Source of the DNA: Heterodera schachtii
Taxonomy: Eukaryota > Nematoda > Chromadorea > Rhabditida > Heteroderidae
NCBI GenBank assembly: GCA_023374025.1
Contig: SIJG01000025.1
Span: forward strand, 1,008,845 to 1,072,844
Length of the DNA: 64,000 bases
Direction of reading: 5' to 3'
How positions within the stretch are numbered: position 1 is the first letter of the stretch; every line of letters begins with the position of its first letter. Of the stretch, positions 1 to 13,228 are shown one piece after another. Position numbers and translations under genes: made by a program. The notes under the pieces were generated by a model that did not search any database, was not told where the DNA came from, and saw nothing but the letters and a program-made list of their open reading frames with translations.

Positions 1-272
1 GTATCATTTTTGTGTAACATTGTAATTGCATTGGACCCGAAAAACAATCGAATTCAAAAAAAAAACAATTTGGCCCCATAAATGAGAAATTGATTTTTCA
101 ACTATTTTTCGCATTAGTGAGTCGAAACTATTTTAACAAGTGGGTAGCCAGACCCCTTGCCTTACTTAGGCATGTTCAAAAATTTACCATTTTCACGTAA
201 GTTTTTTTATTTTTCAGTTTTAAAGGCCACCCCCTGGCTGCTCAGCTCAATTGCAATGCAAATTTACGCATT

Positions 273-2188
273 TTACGGTTGGCATACACTACCCCCATTC
301 GTTGAGTTTGTTGATTCCTCAATTGTTGGCTCCGTGGTAGTGGTGGTGGTGGTGGTGCTGGTGGTGGTGGTGGTGGTGGGCTTGGTAATCACTTCCAATT
401 GTCGAGTCGTCGTCGTCGTGGTCGTCGTGCTCGTTTCCACATCCAACATATCAATTGTGAAGTTTTCGTTTGAAAAATGCACGTCCTTTTGGCCAAACAT
501 TGCTTCACAGGCCACCACGGCCTTGACAGCTTCCCCAATTTGTTGGTTAATGCTAACAAGATGTGGATCACCAACGCAACCCCATTCAGTTTTGAAATAC
601 TCATTGCCTAAAGAAAAATGCGCAAGTCTGAATTCTTTAAATTTTAAATATGAAATTTGCAGAAAAAACATTTCTAGATTTGTAATATATAATATAAAGA
701 AAATTGTATTTTAACGAAAAAAAGGATGATTGCTGAATTTGATTAAAAAAGAAAAAAGCGAAATCTATTTCATAAAATTTAGTCGTAGATAGACTAACCT
801 AAATATTTTAAGGAAAACTTTTTTTAATTTTTACACAAAGCATTTTTAAATTTTATAAAAGAAAATCCAATAAACAATTATAATTTAAAATTTTCCTCAT
901 AAATATCAATTTTATAAAAAGAAAATCGAATCAAAAATTTTCTAAAATCGATTTAAATTTTCGAAAAATTTTAGACCATCAAATTTAGAAAATTAAAGTG
1001 AAAATATTCTCATAACCAATTCAGTCTCTAATTATAAGATAAAAATTTATGAAAATACAAACACAAATTTTGTCAATTTTGTCCACCTTTATTGCATCTG
1101 GCCATGAAGCAGTAATGGTCATTGTGCAGGCATTTGCCCTCCAACAAACTGCCAATTCCGTTCACATCAAATTGCCCCAATTTGCACATTAATCCATTTG
1201 GGATGGGCAGAAGCACAAATTGTTCATTGCCCATGTCTTGGCCCTTTTCACCGTAATGGCATTCGCACATAAGGCCCTTTTGCCGAGGGGCACGTTCTTC
1301 GTAGGTTTGTCTGGATAGTTCGCCACACTCGAAGGATGTGCGCTTAAAGTTCGCGCACCACCACAAAATGCGCGAAAAGCCAAGGCGACCAGCTGTAAGC
1401 AGCAGGATTTTCATAATTAAAGCACAATTTTTTTTTCAGCATATTGTTTTTTTCCCGGGGTTAGGATTTTGCATTGTTTTTGGGGCGAGGGGAGGGTGCT
1501 TTAGCCCCTCCCCCCTGGCTACGCTGTTGGACGAATACACAATTTTTTTTGTTGCAAATCCGTTGTTTCGGTATCGGACTTGGCTAATTGTAAGCAGATT
1601 GTGCCAAGTATGCAAGCCAGATCTTTTAGCAACCCGACTATTAAACATTTTTCTTGGTAACCTCTTGTGCAAGTAATGGCTGCACAATATTGATCGGTGC
1701 CATTGCATTCTTCAACTCTCTGGTCATCAGATCTGAACACCCATCGGTCAAAGCTATGGACAACGTTGCCAGCTTTGCATTTCAGACCTTGGATAGATAG
1801 ATAGGTACGGTAATTTCGAGAAAAAATAGATTGATGAACTTAATTCGATTTTTACCGGTTTTTTATTTTTGATATGACCGGGACCTACGCAATTATGGAA
1901 TTGTATTTTATAAAAAATATAATTTATTTTTTCATGGTCTTACTAATCTGAATATATAAAATTGAATAAATGAAATCACCTACAAGCTCTGAATATTAAT
2001 ATACAAAATTTTAAAAAGTTCAATTTTGTATAAAAGGTTGAATTATCAAAATACGATGATTGAGGGCGAGCTTATATAAACCCGAACCCATAAAAAAAGA
2101 GATGTTTAATTTATGTACCAGCAAAGCATTGCAAATACACCACGGTGATGAACAATAAAATGAAAACAAATTCATGTATTTTCACCAT
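273..2188 (-). CDS. Secreted Cys-rich protein with two WGC-type modules and Thr-rich tail
   Basis: Four exons, read on the minus strand: 2188-2119, 1787-1662, 1392-1087, 607-273. They sum to 837 nt, closing in frame as 278 residues plus stop. Exon 1 encodes a signal peptide (MVKIHEFVFILLFITVVYLQ). Exon 2 opens the first module (LKCKAG...DQYCAAITC). Exon 3 gives its second half, with WWC where the relatives have WGC, then C-E-C and a new module start (MCKLGQF...YCFMARC). Exon 4 completes module two (TEWGCVG) and ends in a long Thr run coded by CCA/ACG-type repeats, then SVCQP. All three introns are phase 1. The Cys spacing recalls nematode ET/Ly6-like extracellular domains, but that family name is a guess. 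It is divergent from the related gene at 2896. The Thr-rich tail suggests O-glycosylation. Confidence 0.75.
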
Positions 2189-2895
2189 CTAAATCAAAAT
2201 TGAATTAAATTAAAATGATTTTTTACAGTCTTTAAGGGCAGAGATATTGTCAAACAGTTTGAAAATCCCATTAATCTATTTTCATTGTTATTAGATTCAA
2301 AAAAAATTTCAAGTTTTCAGTAAAGGCAGTCTAATTCTATGATAAAAATAAATAAATTTTACTACGGCCAAAAACAATAAATATTTTGCACTTTTCCATA
2401 ATTATTCAGAACTAAATAAATGAATTGACTTTAGCCATTGCAATGAATAGCGGACATTAACACAGATTAGAAAATGGGTGATGAATAAGAGAAATTAAAA
2501 AACTAACCACTCGACAGCAAAAAAAACACACTTTCCCAACAGAATGATAATATATCTTTCTGTTATTTTATTCAAATGCTAATAATGGTGTGGTGGGTGA
2601 TTCATGGTTTGTCCACAACGCATCCAATAAAATTTGTGTGCTTCCGATAAATTACTGGAAATCAAAACCATTTTTTCGGATGGACGAACAAATAACATTA
2701 ATATTCATCATCAGCTTTTAGCTGATCCATTCATTGTGTTGTGGTCGTTTATTTATTTATTTTTATGGACTAAATTCGTAAGAAGAATAATACAGCTAAA
2801 ATTTTAAGCTCATTGGGATAATAAAAAAAAACTATTTAAAAAAAGCATTAAGATATAATTTAATTATTGTCTAATCGAATAAACAATAGTCAACA

Positions 2896-4649
2896 ATGTC
2901 TGTCATCAATATTACATCTTTAGCACCCTTCTTCATCCTCACCATTACTTTCTGCTTTTTGCGGAATTCTTCCAGTATGAATATAAATAATTTTTAAAAA
3001 TATTTGAATTTCTTTTTAATTTCAAAGGTCTCTTCTGCAAACATGGACAGTTTGATGGGTTGTCAGGCCGGAAATATATTGTTGAAAAAACCAAATGCAG
3101 AGATGATAAACAAATTTGTTATGCGGCCACATGCACAGCATGTAAAAAAAATTTAAATAACAAAAAATTAATTGCACTGAATTTGGCACCTTTATATTTG
3201 AACCTTACCTTTAATCTAAAAGCATAATTATATTTAATTTGCTAAAAAAAATACCAAAAACCGATATTTTATTAAATTAACTTCAAAGAAATAAACTAGT
3301 AAGCGATTACATATTCTTTTAAATTGATCAATTTTAATTTTTTTATGTTAAGGGGATCAGCCAGGAAATTATCGCATATATTGGGGCTGTGCCAACTCGA
3401 CTTGGAGCGAAGAATGCCACGAAACGCAAAAATCAGTGGAAGCAATTACAAAATCTGGCAATGTGTCGTGCAAATGCTTTCGTGGAGAAATTGGAGTTGA
3501 CTTGTCAAATAAACAAGTCACTCATCCGCTTAACACAAAGAAAAGTGGGTGTACATACACTTTCACACAAAGAAAATATTTTTCATTAAAAGAATAATAA
3601 TTAATTTAATTTAATATAAAGCATTAAATTAATCATTTTTAATCTAATTGATTAATGATTATTACTTAGTAGAAAGATGTATAGCTAAAAGGGATTAAAT
3701 GCTAAGCCCAGTCAAGTGTGAAAATAACTCAAACTCACCCAGCAGTCTGCCCAAGGGCAGATCAGAATTTCAAAAATTTTGAAAACAATAATCATGATTT
3801 TTTGTCAAAAATTTTTCTTGAACTTTCTAAAATTTCTTTTTAAAACAACCTTTTGAAAAGTTTACTAAAATTTTGTCTGAAAGGTATTTATTTTAACAAT
3901 TCAAAATTATTAAAAGTTCATTTGACTTCTAAAAAAACAATGACAGTTTTAATAAATGCGCAATTTTCAGTTGTACTCTCGGGCGTAAATTATCGCTCTA
4001 ATTATTAATTAAATAAATTTGGCAGCTAATTTTAAGTTGTTTCTAATAATAAAACATATAAGGGCTCAAATGCGCGGGCGGATTTCTTAATGCAAAAGGA
4101 TATGGCAATACAGCGGTTCAATATTGCTTTGATGGATATTCATTTTGCTATGCGGCAACCTGCGCCAAAGTTACGTTTTTTTTCATTGTTTCGATAGCAA
4201 ATTATTAAAAAAAAATTTTTTTTTTTTTTTTGCAATTTGGCGAAATTTTTAAATTTTATTTGATCCGAAACGGGTTCGGACACCATATGGGTTTTTATCG
4301 GGCTACCCGAGCCTGATATGTTAAGAAATTGATTTATATTATGTTTTATTGTTACTCATGTATTTGAATAATAACTTTAGGTGAGGAGCATGTCCGAATC
4401 GAGTGGGGATGTGCTAAGGATATGGAATGTTCTGCAATCAGTGCCGGTGTACAAAAGGATACCAAAATGGCGGGGATTAAGTGCGAGTGCCAATTTGGCT
4501 TGAAGAATGCCGATTTCGCAAACAGAAAATTGAGTGTCACACCAAAAGGACGAACCACCACCACTGTTAGCACGACGGAAAAGAGAACCAAACGCACTCG
4601 CACCACGACCGAATCAACTTCAACAACGAAAGTGCCAAAATCAAAATGA
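2896..4649 (+). CDS. Secreted Cys-rich protein, two WGC modules, Thr-rich C-terminus
   Basis: Five exons at 2896-2974, 3028-3141, 3353-3544, 4063-4169 and 4386-4649 total 756 nt and close in frame (251 residues). Exon 1 is a signal peptide (MSVINITSLAPFFILTITFC). Module one is CKHGQF...ICYAATC, then IYWGCAN with CKC. Module two is LKCAGGF...FCYAATC, then RIEWGCAKD with CEC. A Thr/Arg-rich tail ends at VPKSK. The first three introns are phase 1; the fourth is phase 0, and its acceptor was chosen at 4384-4385 because the nearer AG (4379-4380) breaks the frame. It has the same architecture as the minus-strand gene at 273-2188 and is likely a tandem, inverted duplicate. The molecular role is unknown; extracellular location is inferred from the signal peptide and cysteines. 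A donor in the Thr tail could alternatively join it to the exons at 5001-5322. Confidence 0.75.
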
Positions 4650-4732
4650 CCAATAGGGAAAATTCAAATGCAAAAAAAAAAAAATTTTAAATTATTTTTG
4701 GCAAAGAAATGGGATTTGTTAATTACATGAAA

Positions 4733-4907
4733 ATAGAGTAAAGCAGGACCGGGACCAAAACACGTACAACTGAGTACCGAGGTCACGGTTTTGACCGGGA
4801 CCAGTCCCGGGTTTTTTCCCGGTTTCCCAGCCAAAAATTACCGGTTTTTCAACCCGAAAAGGTCGCGGTCCCGGTTAAGCCCAAAATTCCCGGTCCCGCT
4901 CTACTCT
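4733..4907. mobile_element. 175-bp hAT-like MITE with 8-bp target duplication
   Basis: Terminal inverted repeats AGAGTAAAGCAGGACCGGG and its imperfect complement CCCGGTCCCGCTCTACTCT bound a GC-rich insert. The flanks carry the direct repeat ACATGAAA at 4725-4732 and 4908-4915. An 8-bp duplication fits hAT-type transposition. A related GC-rich fragment lies near 23005-23130. Confidence 0.7.
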
Positions 4908-5000
4908 ACATGAAAAACAAAGTTGTTGTTCCACGAAGCCCATTAATTGGACTCATAAAATTATGTTTATTTTTTCAAATAATTTTATAAAAATTTTCAG

Positions 5001-5322
5001 CCTTCTCCTTCACTTGCTAATGTCAAAATTGGAAATAAAATGCAGTGCATGGCCAAGAACATTTGCGATTTGTTTGTTTCTTTAATATTTGCTTTTAAAC
5101 AAATTGCCCCAAAATTTGTTTTTGTTTTTTTCCAGGAATGAAATGTGGAAGCGGGCAAAGCTTACGAAACGCTTTGAAATTCGCAAAAAGTGCGAGGAAA
5201 TGGTCAAAAATTGGGCACTGATCACGGAAGAAATTTTCACTGAATACGAAAAGAGTACGAACAAGGACAACAAAAATGGCCAAGTGTTCTTGGCGGATTT
5301 CATTAGCGCGCGCATTCATTAA
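5001..5322 (+). CDS. Two 3' exons of an unrecognised protein
   Basis: Exon 5001-5071 follows a TTTTCAG acceptor and reads PSPSLANVKIGNKM then QCMAKNICD. It splices in phase 2 to 5136-5322, which reads NEMWKRAKLTKRFEIRKK, then a charged helical stretch ending DFISARIH and stop. The frame closes cleanly across the intron. No domain is recognised; the peptide is charged and probably helical. It could be the end of the upstream module gene, since a phase-0 donor in its Thr-rich tail would fuse in frame, or of a separate gene whose start is not visible. Transcript data would settle it. Confidence 0.45.
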
Positions 5323-6383
5323 GCCCGAGAAATGAATGCCTTTTCGTCAAACTTAAACGATGTTTTATTAAATTTTGGGATTTATAACTAAGCAAGAAAT
5401 TAAAGAAAATTAAAAAATAATAATAATATTTCATTTAAATCATTTTGTAAAATATTTTCCTAAATAAAGTTTTTCCCGACGGATCGGTTACCACCGCCGA
5501 ATTACTTTTGAAATTTATTAATCTGAAAAAATTAAATTAAAATTTTTTTTAATTTCTATTTAATTTATATATTGAGACGAAATTAAAAATAAATAAGAAG
5601 AATTTTGGGACTAAATTTAAGAGTAATTAAAGAATGAATTTAGAGAAAAATAACGAAACCAAATTTCTTTAGGGTTATTTCGGTGGTCCGCAAGCAGTAA
5701 AAACATTTAAAGGCCTGAATAAATTTATTAGGACTCAAATTCTTATATTAATTGACCAACAGAGTAACCTAACTAATCTCTTTAATATTATTTTGTGAGC
5801 TCCAAAAAAATTTACGTCTGATTAACAAATTCGAAGGAACATATGGCCATATGGTGTGCCGGAGACGCTGTCCGGAAATTTTGAATTTATAGAAATTTAT
5901 TAAGTCTGCTCTGAAAATTAAATATCAATTTACAAAAAATATTTATTTTAATCTTTTTTGAATAATAATTATTTAATTCTTTTGTCTATGTGTACATATC
6001 TTGAAGATAAATTTGTAAATTTAATTTAAAAGATTTTTGTCAGTTGAAATAATTTAAAATGGTCATATTAATAACGGTTAAAATTTTTTATAACTTCAAC
6101 ATAATTCATTTTAATCTTTTAAACCATAAATATTCTTTTTATTAATTTAATAATCTTGGGGGGTTTTTTTTTATAAATATTACATATGCAGGAATGTGAA
6201 TTCATTAATTGGAGGTAATGATGAATAATCATCATTGCTAAACTATTTGGTAACGTGAACCCACCAAAATCATTTCACAAATCACATTCTCACAAACTAA
6301 AGAACTCTGTCCAAAACTAACAGTTTGTTTAAAATAAGGAAATTATTTTTATTTTAATAAGAAAAATATTTTTTAAGGCTAAA
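5323..6383. other. AT-rich intergenic region
   Basis: Very AT-rich sequence between the two plus-strand module genes. I see no coding exon, RNA gene or clear repeat. The last few hundred bases presumably include the promoter of the gene starting at 6384. Confidence 0.5.
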
Positions 6384-9300
6384 ATGCTTGGGAAACGCCA
6401 ATTTTTCCTCATTAATCATGTCATTATCATCCTTTTTACACTCATCAAAATGCTCGATACAATATTGACGAAGCCGTACATCAAAGTTCCTGTTTCGCCT
6501 CAGAACCCGGATATGCAGGAAGATGTATTGAGTGGGGTTGGCCTTGGTATGTCATTTGGCGCATTCGGCGGCGGACCCGTTGGACTTCTCATCCTTGGAA
6601 TTTCTGGAGGCTATTATGGAGCTTTTAAGAACGCTTTTTATGAGGATTGTCAAACACTAATTCGGGGCTGCGTTTGCAATAAAGCCACCTGTGTTTTAAA
6701 CGCAGATGAACGATGTTTGCTTTCGTTTTTTTTTGTTTTTATTTTATTAAATTAAATAATCTATTTAAAATAAAATTAAGGGATTTCGGGTGCTAACCCA
6801 TGTTGTGGCGAAACCCATCAAGGGACATGCTTTTGTGAGTGGAAGGAAGTGAGTTTTAGCATTGTTATTATAAAATTTTTGTTAATTATTTATTTTTCAA
6901 ATTTATGCAAAGTCAGAATAATTCATGCTGTTTTTGTGTTTCGAGTAAAAAGTTGTAATAATTTTTGCATGCATGATTAACCTTTTAAAATTCACTAAAA
7001 AATTATTGAAAAAGCCAATCATTAGGGAGTGCAAAAAAGTTTGGTCTCGAAAAGTGTGACCGAGAGCGAAGCGTAGCCTTTTCTCGAACCGAGACTCAAT
7101 ACAGCGACTCTCGACCAGCAAGCACTAGCTGAAACAGACAAATCATCTTTTACCCCTTATGTGTAAAAGTATTTAATATTTTAGATTCTTAATCTGCTGG
7201 AAACGAGATTTCCAGAGTTTAAAGAGGTTTGTTAAATGAATAAATTAATTGTAAATTATAATTAAAAGGTTTTTATAACTGAGCCGGCTCTCGGATTTAT
7301 TCAGGATTTGGCATAGTAACTATTTTCTTAAAATCATTTATTTGGGAAAAAAGTCTAATTTCTATAAAAAGGAGTGAAAATTAATGTTACAAAAATAGGT
7401 AACACGTAATTTTAAGATAGAGTGATCACTAATCACTCAAAAATATTTTCTTTTGTCAAAATAATTCCTTTTTACGATTTAATGCACATATTTATATTTT
7501 AAATAAATTTTTTTTATTGGATTCTTGTTCAAGAATCAGATAATGAAAGGGCATTTATGAAACTATTTTGTTTTGATTATATTTTTTAATTTTATTATTA
7601 TTTTTTTGTAAAAAGCATAATATTATATAAAATAATTAACTTGTTTTTTTTTGGGAAGGAAAATAAATTAAGCTTTTGAACATAAATAAAATTTAAAAAA
7701 TATTTTTTTTTACCTCCCTCCATCAAAATATTATAAAAATTATACCAATTAAAAATTGTTATTTTCAAATATTTTTTATCTCCAATTGGCAAATTGCAAA
7801 GATTTTATCAATTTTTTTAATAGTTTATTGTTTTTTTGTGGTGTGAAATTTTCAAATTTCCTAGCGATAAGCAGTTGAGAATTTTGTAATTTCAATTATA
7901 CATGATGGAAAAGTGGATATTTTCAGGAGCTAGAAAATGAAGAAAAAGAGCGCGAAGCAAATCAAATTGTTATTACAAAGAATAAGGATGAAAAAAAACG
8001 AATCACTTGCCCAGCGGAAAAAGAATGCATGCATTGTGGTGGCGTTTTTGGCTGTTTTCCAGAAAAAATGCCTCTGCCCTCGTGGATAAAAGAACAACGC
8101 ATCACCGGATGTTGTCCTCCAGGCAACGAGTATATCTGCTGTTCAACGGTTGGCTTAATTAACAAATTCGTAATAAAAAATTTTTTTAAATAAATGAAGA
8201 ATTTTTTTATAAATTTAATAAAATTTTTAAAGTAAATGTGATTGGACATGAATATTTTTTAAAATTTTTATTCATAACTTCGGGCCTTGGCACGTGAATG
8301 TTTTACTGTGCTCTATTTTTTTAATTAAAAAATAGATTAAAAAAATGATTGTAGTAGAATTCTGTACAGGCTTCCATTACAGTAACCATCGTTGCACTAA
8401 TACCATATGCCTTTTCATCTTACAGACTTCGACAACGATCGCAACAACAACAACATCAACGACCACAACAATGGCAACCACAACAACTGATGAAAATTTA
8501 AGGTGCAAAATGGCACGGTTTGAGTCGCATCCCGTAAAGCGCATTTACGAAGATTATGAAGACAAAACATGCAATGCAAACGACCGTCATTGTTACGTGC
8601 TGAACTGCACGACAGGCAATTAGGGGAAAATTTATATGAGAATTTTTTAAAATTTGTATTAATAATTCATGCATATGACTGTTAATTAGTGGTTTTGTAT
8701 GATTATAAAAACAATAAATAATGCTTTTTCAATTAGATCTCATACTTAAATTTTTAATTAAAATTTTGCGAAAAAGGTCAATTGGTCAAATTAAAAGCAA
8801 AATAATTGTTATTATTTTACTGCTTTTAAAATTAAAGCAATTATTTTTAATTCAGTCGCCAATATTTTAAATAATACATATAAATTATTATTGATTTCAA
8901 TTAAAATATAATTTATTTTTAATTTAAAAAAAAATATTTTGCTTTTAATTTTTAAAACCTTATTTTGCTGATAATTTGATCATTTGCACTTTTTATATTT
9001 GGCAAAACCTTGCACTTTTCGTACTTGGTCTCCATGACGAGAGTGCCATCACTCGTTACGAGCCTGGCTGCATAAAAACGATAAGCAAAAATTTAAGGAA
9101 ATTCCATACCGTCATTCCTATTTTAAATAATAATAATAATAAATTATAGTCTCTTCGTCCATTGATGGATTTATCGGCTTCAGTACAGTATGGGGCTGCA
9201 GCTTAACGAAGGAGTCCTTTAAAAACAACTCAATTTGGTCTAACACTTCGAAATGTAATTATTTTATTGGACCAAAATTTGTCGACATGTCCAACAATAA

Positions 9301-11778
9301 AGAAGAAGCGGTCATTAACAATCCGAGTAATCAAATTAATTATTAATTTTATGAATATAATAAAGAAGATACGACCATTAGGAATTCGTGCAATCAAATT
9401 AATTGTTTAATTAGAAGATGCGATCATTAGCAATTCGTGTAATGTTTAATTAGATGCGATCATTAGCAATTCGTGTAATGTAATTAATATTAATTTTTAT
9501 AAAGCCCTGACAACCCATTGGTGCAAAGGTGGCTTTTTGTGGGAGGGAAGTAGCGGAAGCAAAACAGACGCCATTGCAATTTGCAAAGAAAATGAACACA
9601 ATTGCTATGTGGCCAACTGTTCGATGACAATGGCTGGTAAATATTTTATAGAAATTAATTATTTTAAATCATAAAAATGGTTAATATTTTTGTTTGCAAA
9701 TTAGAATTATACAAAAAGGAAGAAATTCTGCACTTTTAAATTTTTAAGAAATTATAGCCAGTATAAAAAACGCTATGTATTTGTTCAAGTTTCCGAATTC
9801 TATCAATTAAAACAAATTCGTATAATTGCGATCAGAATAAAATGAGATACAAAAAAAATAAAATGAACATTTTTTTTAGCCAGCAATCAATCATTGGAAT
9901 TCAAAATTTTGACAAACTGGGGATGCACCGACAAAAAGCTTGACGAATTTCACATGGACAATCCCGAACAATTTGTCGACAAAAAAGAAGCAAAACAAAT
10001 CATCAGCAAACAATGTTACCACACTTTTGGGAAAATGGATGTGCCAATGTCAAATGCTTATGTCACTGTTCCAATTCCGGGTGATTATTATACAATAAAA
10101 ATTTTGAATTTTCTCGGCAGCGCCATTCGGAGCTTTTTGGAAAAAATGCACCGCAAAAAAAGAGGATTTTTTTTTATGTTTTCATAAATAATTTTATTTT
10201 TTTTTATAATAACTTTTTTTAAATTAATTATTTATTCATTTTCATTTTATGAAAATTATATTATAAATAAATTTTAATGTTATAAAAAAAAATTTCCGCG
10301 AAAAAGGTTTTTTCGCTTAGCCTTTTTCAAACAAAAAATTTTTTGTTTAAATATATTAATTAATAAAATTTTGTGTGCAGCTCATTTGTGCAAGAAGGCG
10401 TACCTTTCCAAGTTGCATGCTTATAATGAAAGCTCTGACAAAACAGTGCAACGAATTTCAACGCTATTGCTATGTGCTTAATTGTTCAACGGGTATTTGA
10501 CTAATAATTTTTTTCTTTTTTTAATTAAATTATATAAAAAATAAAAACAGATATTAAATATTAAAATTATTAATTAGTGACTTAAAATGTGAAGGTACAG
10601 GTATGCAGTTTAATGTTAATAGAAATATCATCAAAAAGAGCGAAATAAAAAACCACCAAAAGGGTATTTTGACGAAAAATAATTCATAACTTTTGTTCAT
10701 AAATTTTAAAATCGCAATTTTCAAAAAATTTATGTTCAACGAAACTCAAAAAAATCATGATTTTCGAACATTCTTATTCATAACTTTTTGTAGACTTAAT
10801 TAATTTTGAAGAATAATAGAGAACATTTAGTTTGTTTGTTATCGAATGTCTTTAATAATGTTAATCTTTTTGCTTTTTAGAAAAGTTATAAGCAAATTTT
10901 TTTTTGACTGTTTTTTTGTTGGCTTTTTTTTTGTTAAGACCCAACACCTGTAATTTGTGATTAATTCAAATTTTACAGTGAACAATGCCAACAAAATTGA
11001 TTTGATGACTGAGTGGGGGTGCACGGATGCCAAATATGACACTAATGACTTTGTCCGTGGCACGGGACGAGCATTGGCCGAGTCGTACATCGGCTCAATC
11101 CCGAGCAATTCCATGTGCGTTTCCGTTGTTACAAGTGGCACAAATGATGGCATTGAGCTTCCAGCTCCAAGTTTGTCATTAATAATTTATTTTTATTAAT
11201 ATTTTCAATTTATTAATGACAATAGGCGCGAAAACCAAGTGCAAAATTGGTCGTGAAACCCTCAACAACAAGACTTCATATGGAAATTGTGCACCAAACT
11301 CGGATTTATGCTATGCAATTGATTGCAATGACAGTATTAAAAATTTTAATTATTTTTAGTAATTTCCTGGCTTTAATTGACTATAATTTGAAAATCTTAA
11401 AAAAAAAGAAAATGTTATTTTTGCATAATTTTAGAATGTTGAAATTTGCATTGGTTGATTTGGCGATGGGTTTTTAAATAAAACAAATCGCTTAAAATCA
11501 ACAAAAAAAAATTACAGCCCTACTTTGCCCAATTATTGTTTTTTTTTCAATTTTTTGAATAATAATTGAATTATCCCACAGTTGAACAGCCGACAAAATT
11601 CGTCAGAGAGTGGGGCTGCACTTTTAACATTTCAAACATCGACAAATTCTGTAAGGAGAGAAAGTCTGAGCTTGGGTACGCCAATGAAACGTTGTGCAAT
11701 TGCGAGAGTAAATTCATTTATCCATCCGTCATTCTTCAAGGCAGCACAACGGCGAAAGTCATCATCAAAAAAAATTGA
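6384..11778 (+). CDS. Twelve-exon secreted multi-module Cys-rich protein (one frameshift)
   Basis: Exons: 6384-6714, 6781-6848, 7185-7226, 7927-8148, 8426-8615, 9150-9326, 9505-9636, 9880-10080, 10381-10492, 10979-11170, 11226-11333, 11582-11778. All phases close to 656 residues if one extra base in exon 9 is discounted. The N-terminus has a hydrophobic signal or anchor and a Gly-rich stretch. Exon 4 adds a separate Cys-rich domain (GCFPEKM...GCCPPG...ICC). Exon 5 starts with a Thr-rich linker, and then four complete modules follow, each split by a phase-1 intron into a YCY-x-x-x-C half and a WGC half. Seven successive phase-1 introns make each half a symmetric exon. Exon 5 must use a GC donor (8616-8617), otherwise it stops at 8621. 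The exon 4 donor (GTTGGC) is weak, so a shorter gene ending at 8193 is an alternative. No function is known. Confidence 0.65.
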
Positions 11779-12777
11779 ACGGGGTCTAAAAACAAATAAA
11801 TTTAAGAAAAATTTACAAAAATTAAATCTAAAACAATTTTTGACAATTTTTGTTTCAAAAAATAATAATTATTTTTGAAGCAAAGAATTCCATCTTTGCT
11901 TTCTAAAAAGCACAAAAATACAATTAAATTTGTCACTTTTCAAATATTAATATTTCTTTTAATAAATTTAATTAACAGATGAACAAATACGATTAATTAA
12001 CATTGCATCATACAAATAGTCAAATCAAAGCAATCGCCTTTTAATATGTCGTTCAATCGGAAATGCTTATATTTAATAATTTTTTTATTTTTGATAATTT
12101 TTAAAGAATTATTTTATTTTTGTGTAATTTAATTTCGTGCTTTTCCATTTAAAATTTTTCTGCATCTTATTATTTTGTCTTTTATGTAATTGTCATCTAT
12201 CTATTTAATCAAAATGTAATACATTATTGTAAAGAATAAAACCGAATAAATTTAATAACATCTTAATTACTGCAGTGTGGGTCATTTTTTTTAATATGGC
12301 TCTTAAACTTGGAACATTTGGAGAATATTTATACATTTAATTGGGATTTAAGACTTATGGTGCTGATCATTTTTTAGAAAATACACTCCAGAGTCCAAAA
12401 AATTTTCGATTTGGAGAAAATATGTAAAAACATGACAATTTAAATTTTTGCCGTCCGTGATTGGCCCCGCGACGCACTTTATTTTAATCAAAATGTTGTC
12501 TCAAATCCCTAACAGTCATTAATGAATTGATAAAACATATTATTTTTAAACGGTTTTAAAAATTGCGTTTACAATTAGGCATATTTTGCATTAAATTTTA
12601 ATAAATGCATTTACGATAAATTAAATTATTTAATTTTCATTATTTCTTTATTCTTTCCATCTTCTTCCTTCAGATGAACTTACAGAATCTAAATTATATT
12701 TTATAATAAATATAATTTTAATTGTATTTATTTATTCGTAAGTTCGTACACATTACAAAGACATGTTGCCACATTGC
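11779..12777. other. Intergenic, no gene seen
   Basis: AT-rich sequence downstream of the large module gene. No supported exon or RNA gene is seen. Confidence 0.45.
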
Positions 12778-13228
12778 CTATGGGCTTTTCGCGCACATTT
12801 TTCCCACACATTTCGCCAATCCATTCTCACCGCCCTATATGTATGTAAATATTTGTTGTTTGAAAAAAAATGCAATTAGACAATTCAATTAATTAAATTT
12901 TATGGCATATCATTACCAGTCGAATTGCAAACGGACACTTGTCATTGTCCTTGTGGCCAATCACGCCCAATTTGCCGCCCTGTTGGGGAAGGCCGGCCAA
13001 CATGTCATAGGACAGTGCAGTGATTGGCTCCTCCATGCACAACAGGTACCCCCAAAAGGACCGGTTCCTAAACAATGCCGTCTTGTTCGTTGGCACAGGG
13101 CCAACAAATCCATCCAAAATGCCAAACTCTCCAAGAGAAATGTTTGCGCATGACTCCTTCTCTCCAAACAATTCCACATGGGTATGCCTTAATGAGTGGA
13201 ATAAAAAAGCTGGATCGTTTCGTAAAAC
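12778..13228 (-). CDS. 3' exons of an unrecognised, probably secreted protein
   Basis: Exon 13228-12917 follows a GGCAG acceptor and reads VLRNDPAFLFHSLRHTHVEL, continuing through GPVPTNKTALF and LLCMEEPITAL to CPFAIRL. A GTAATG donor joins it in phase 0 to 12834-12778, reading GGENGLAKCVGKMCAKSP and stop. Base composition is clearly richer in GC than its surroundings and codon use looks coding. No family is recognised. The upstream part is uncertain: an open frame at 14011-13745 (starting MRNKKSKFRLIFCFIG, a possible signal sequence) could supply the 5' exon, but only the weak donor GTTATG after GVQF gives a compatible phase. Confidence 0.45.

Noticed and set aside
157..714. Long plus-strand frame with Val runs
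   Set aside because: It is the complement of the Thr-repeat tail of the minus-strand gene at 273-2188.
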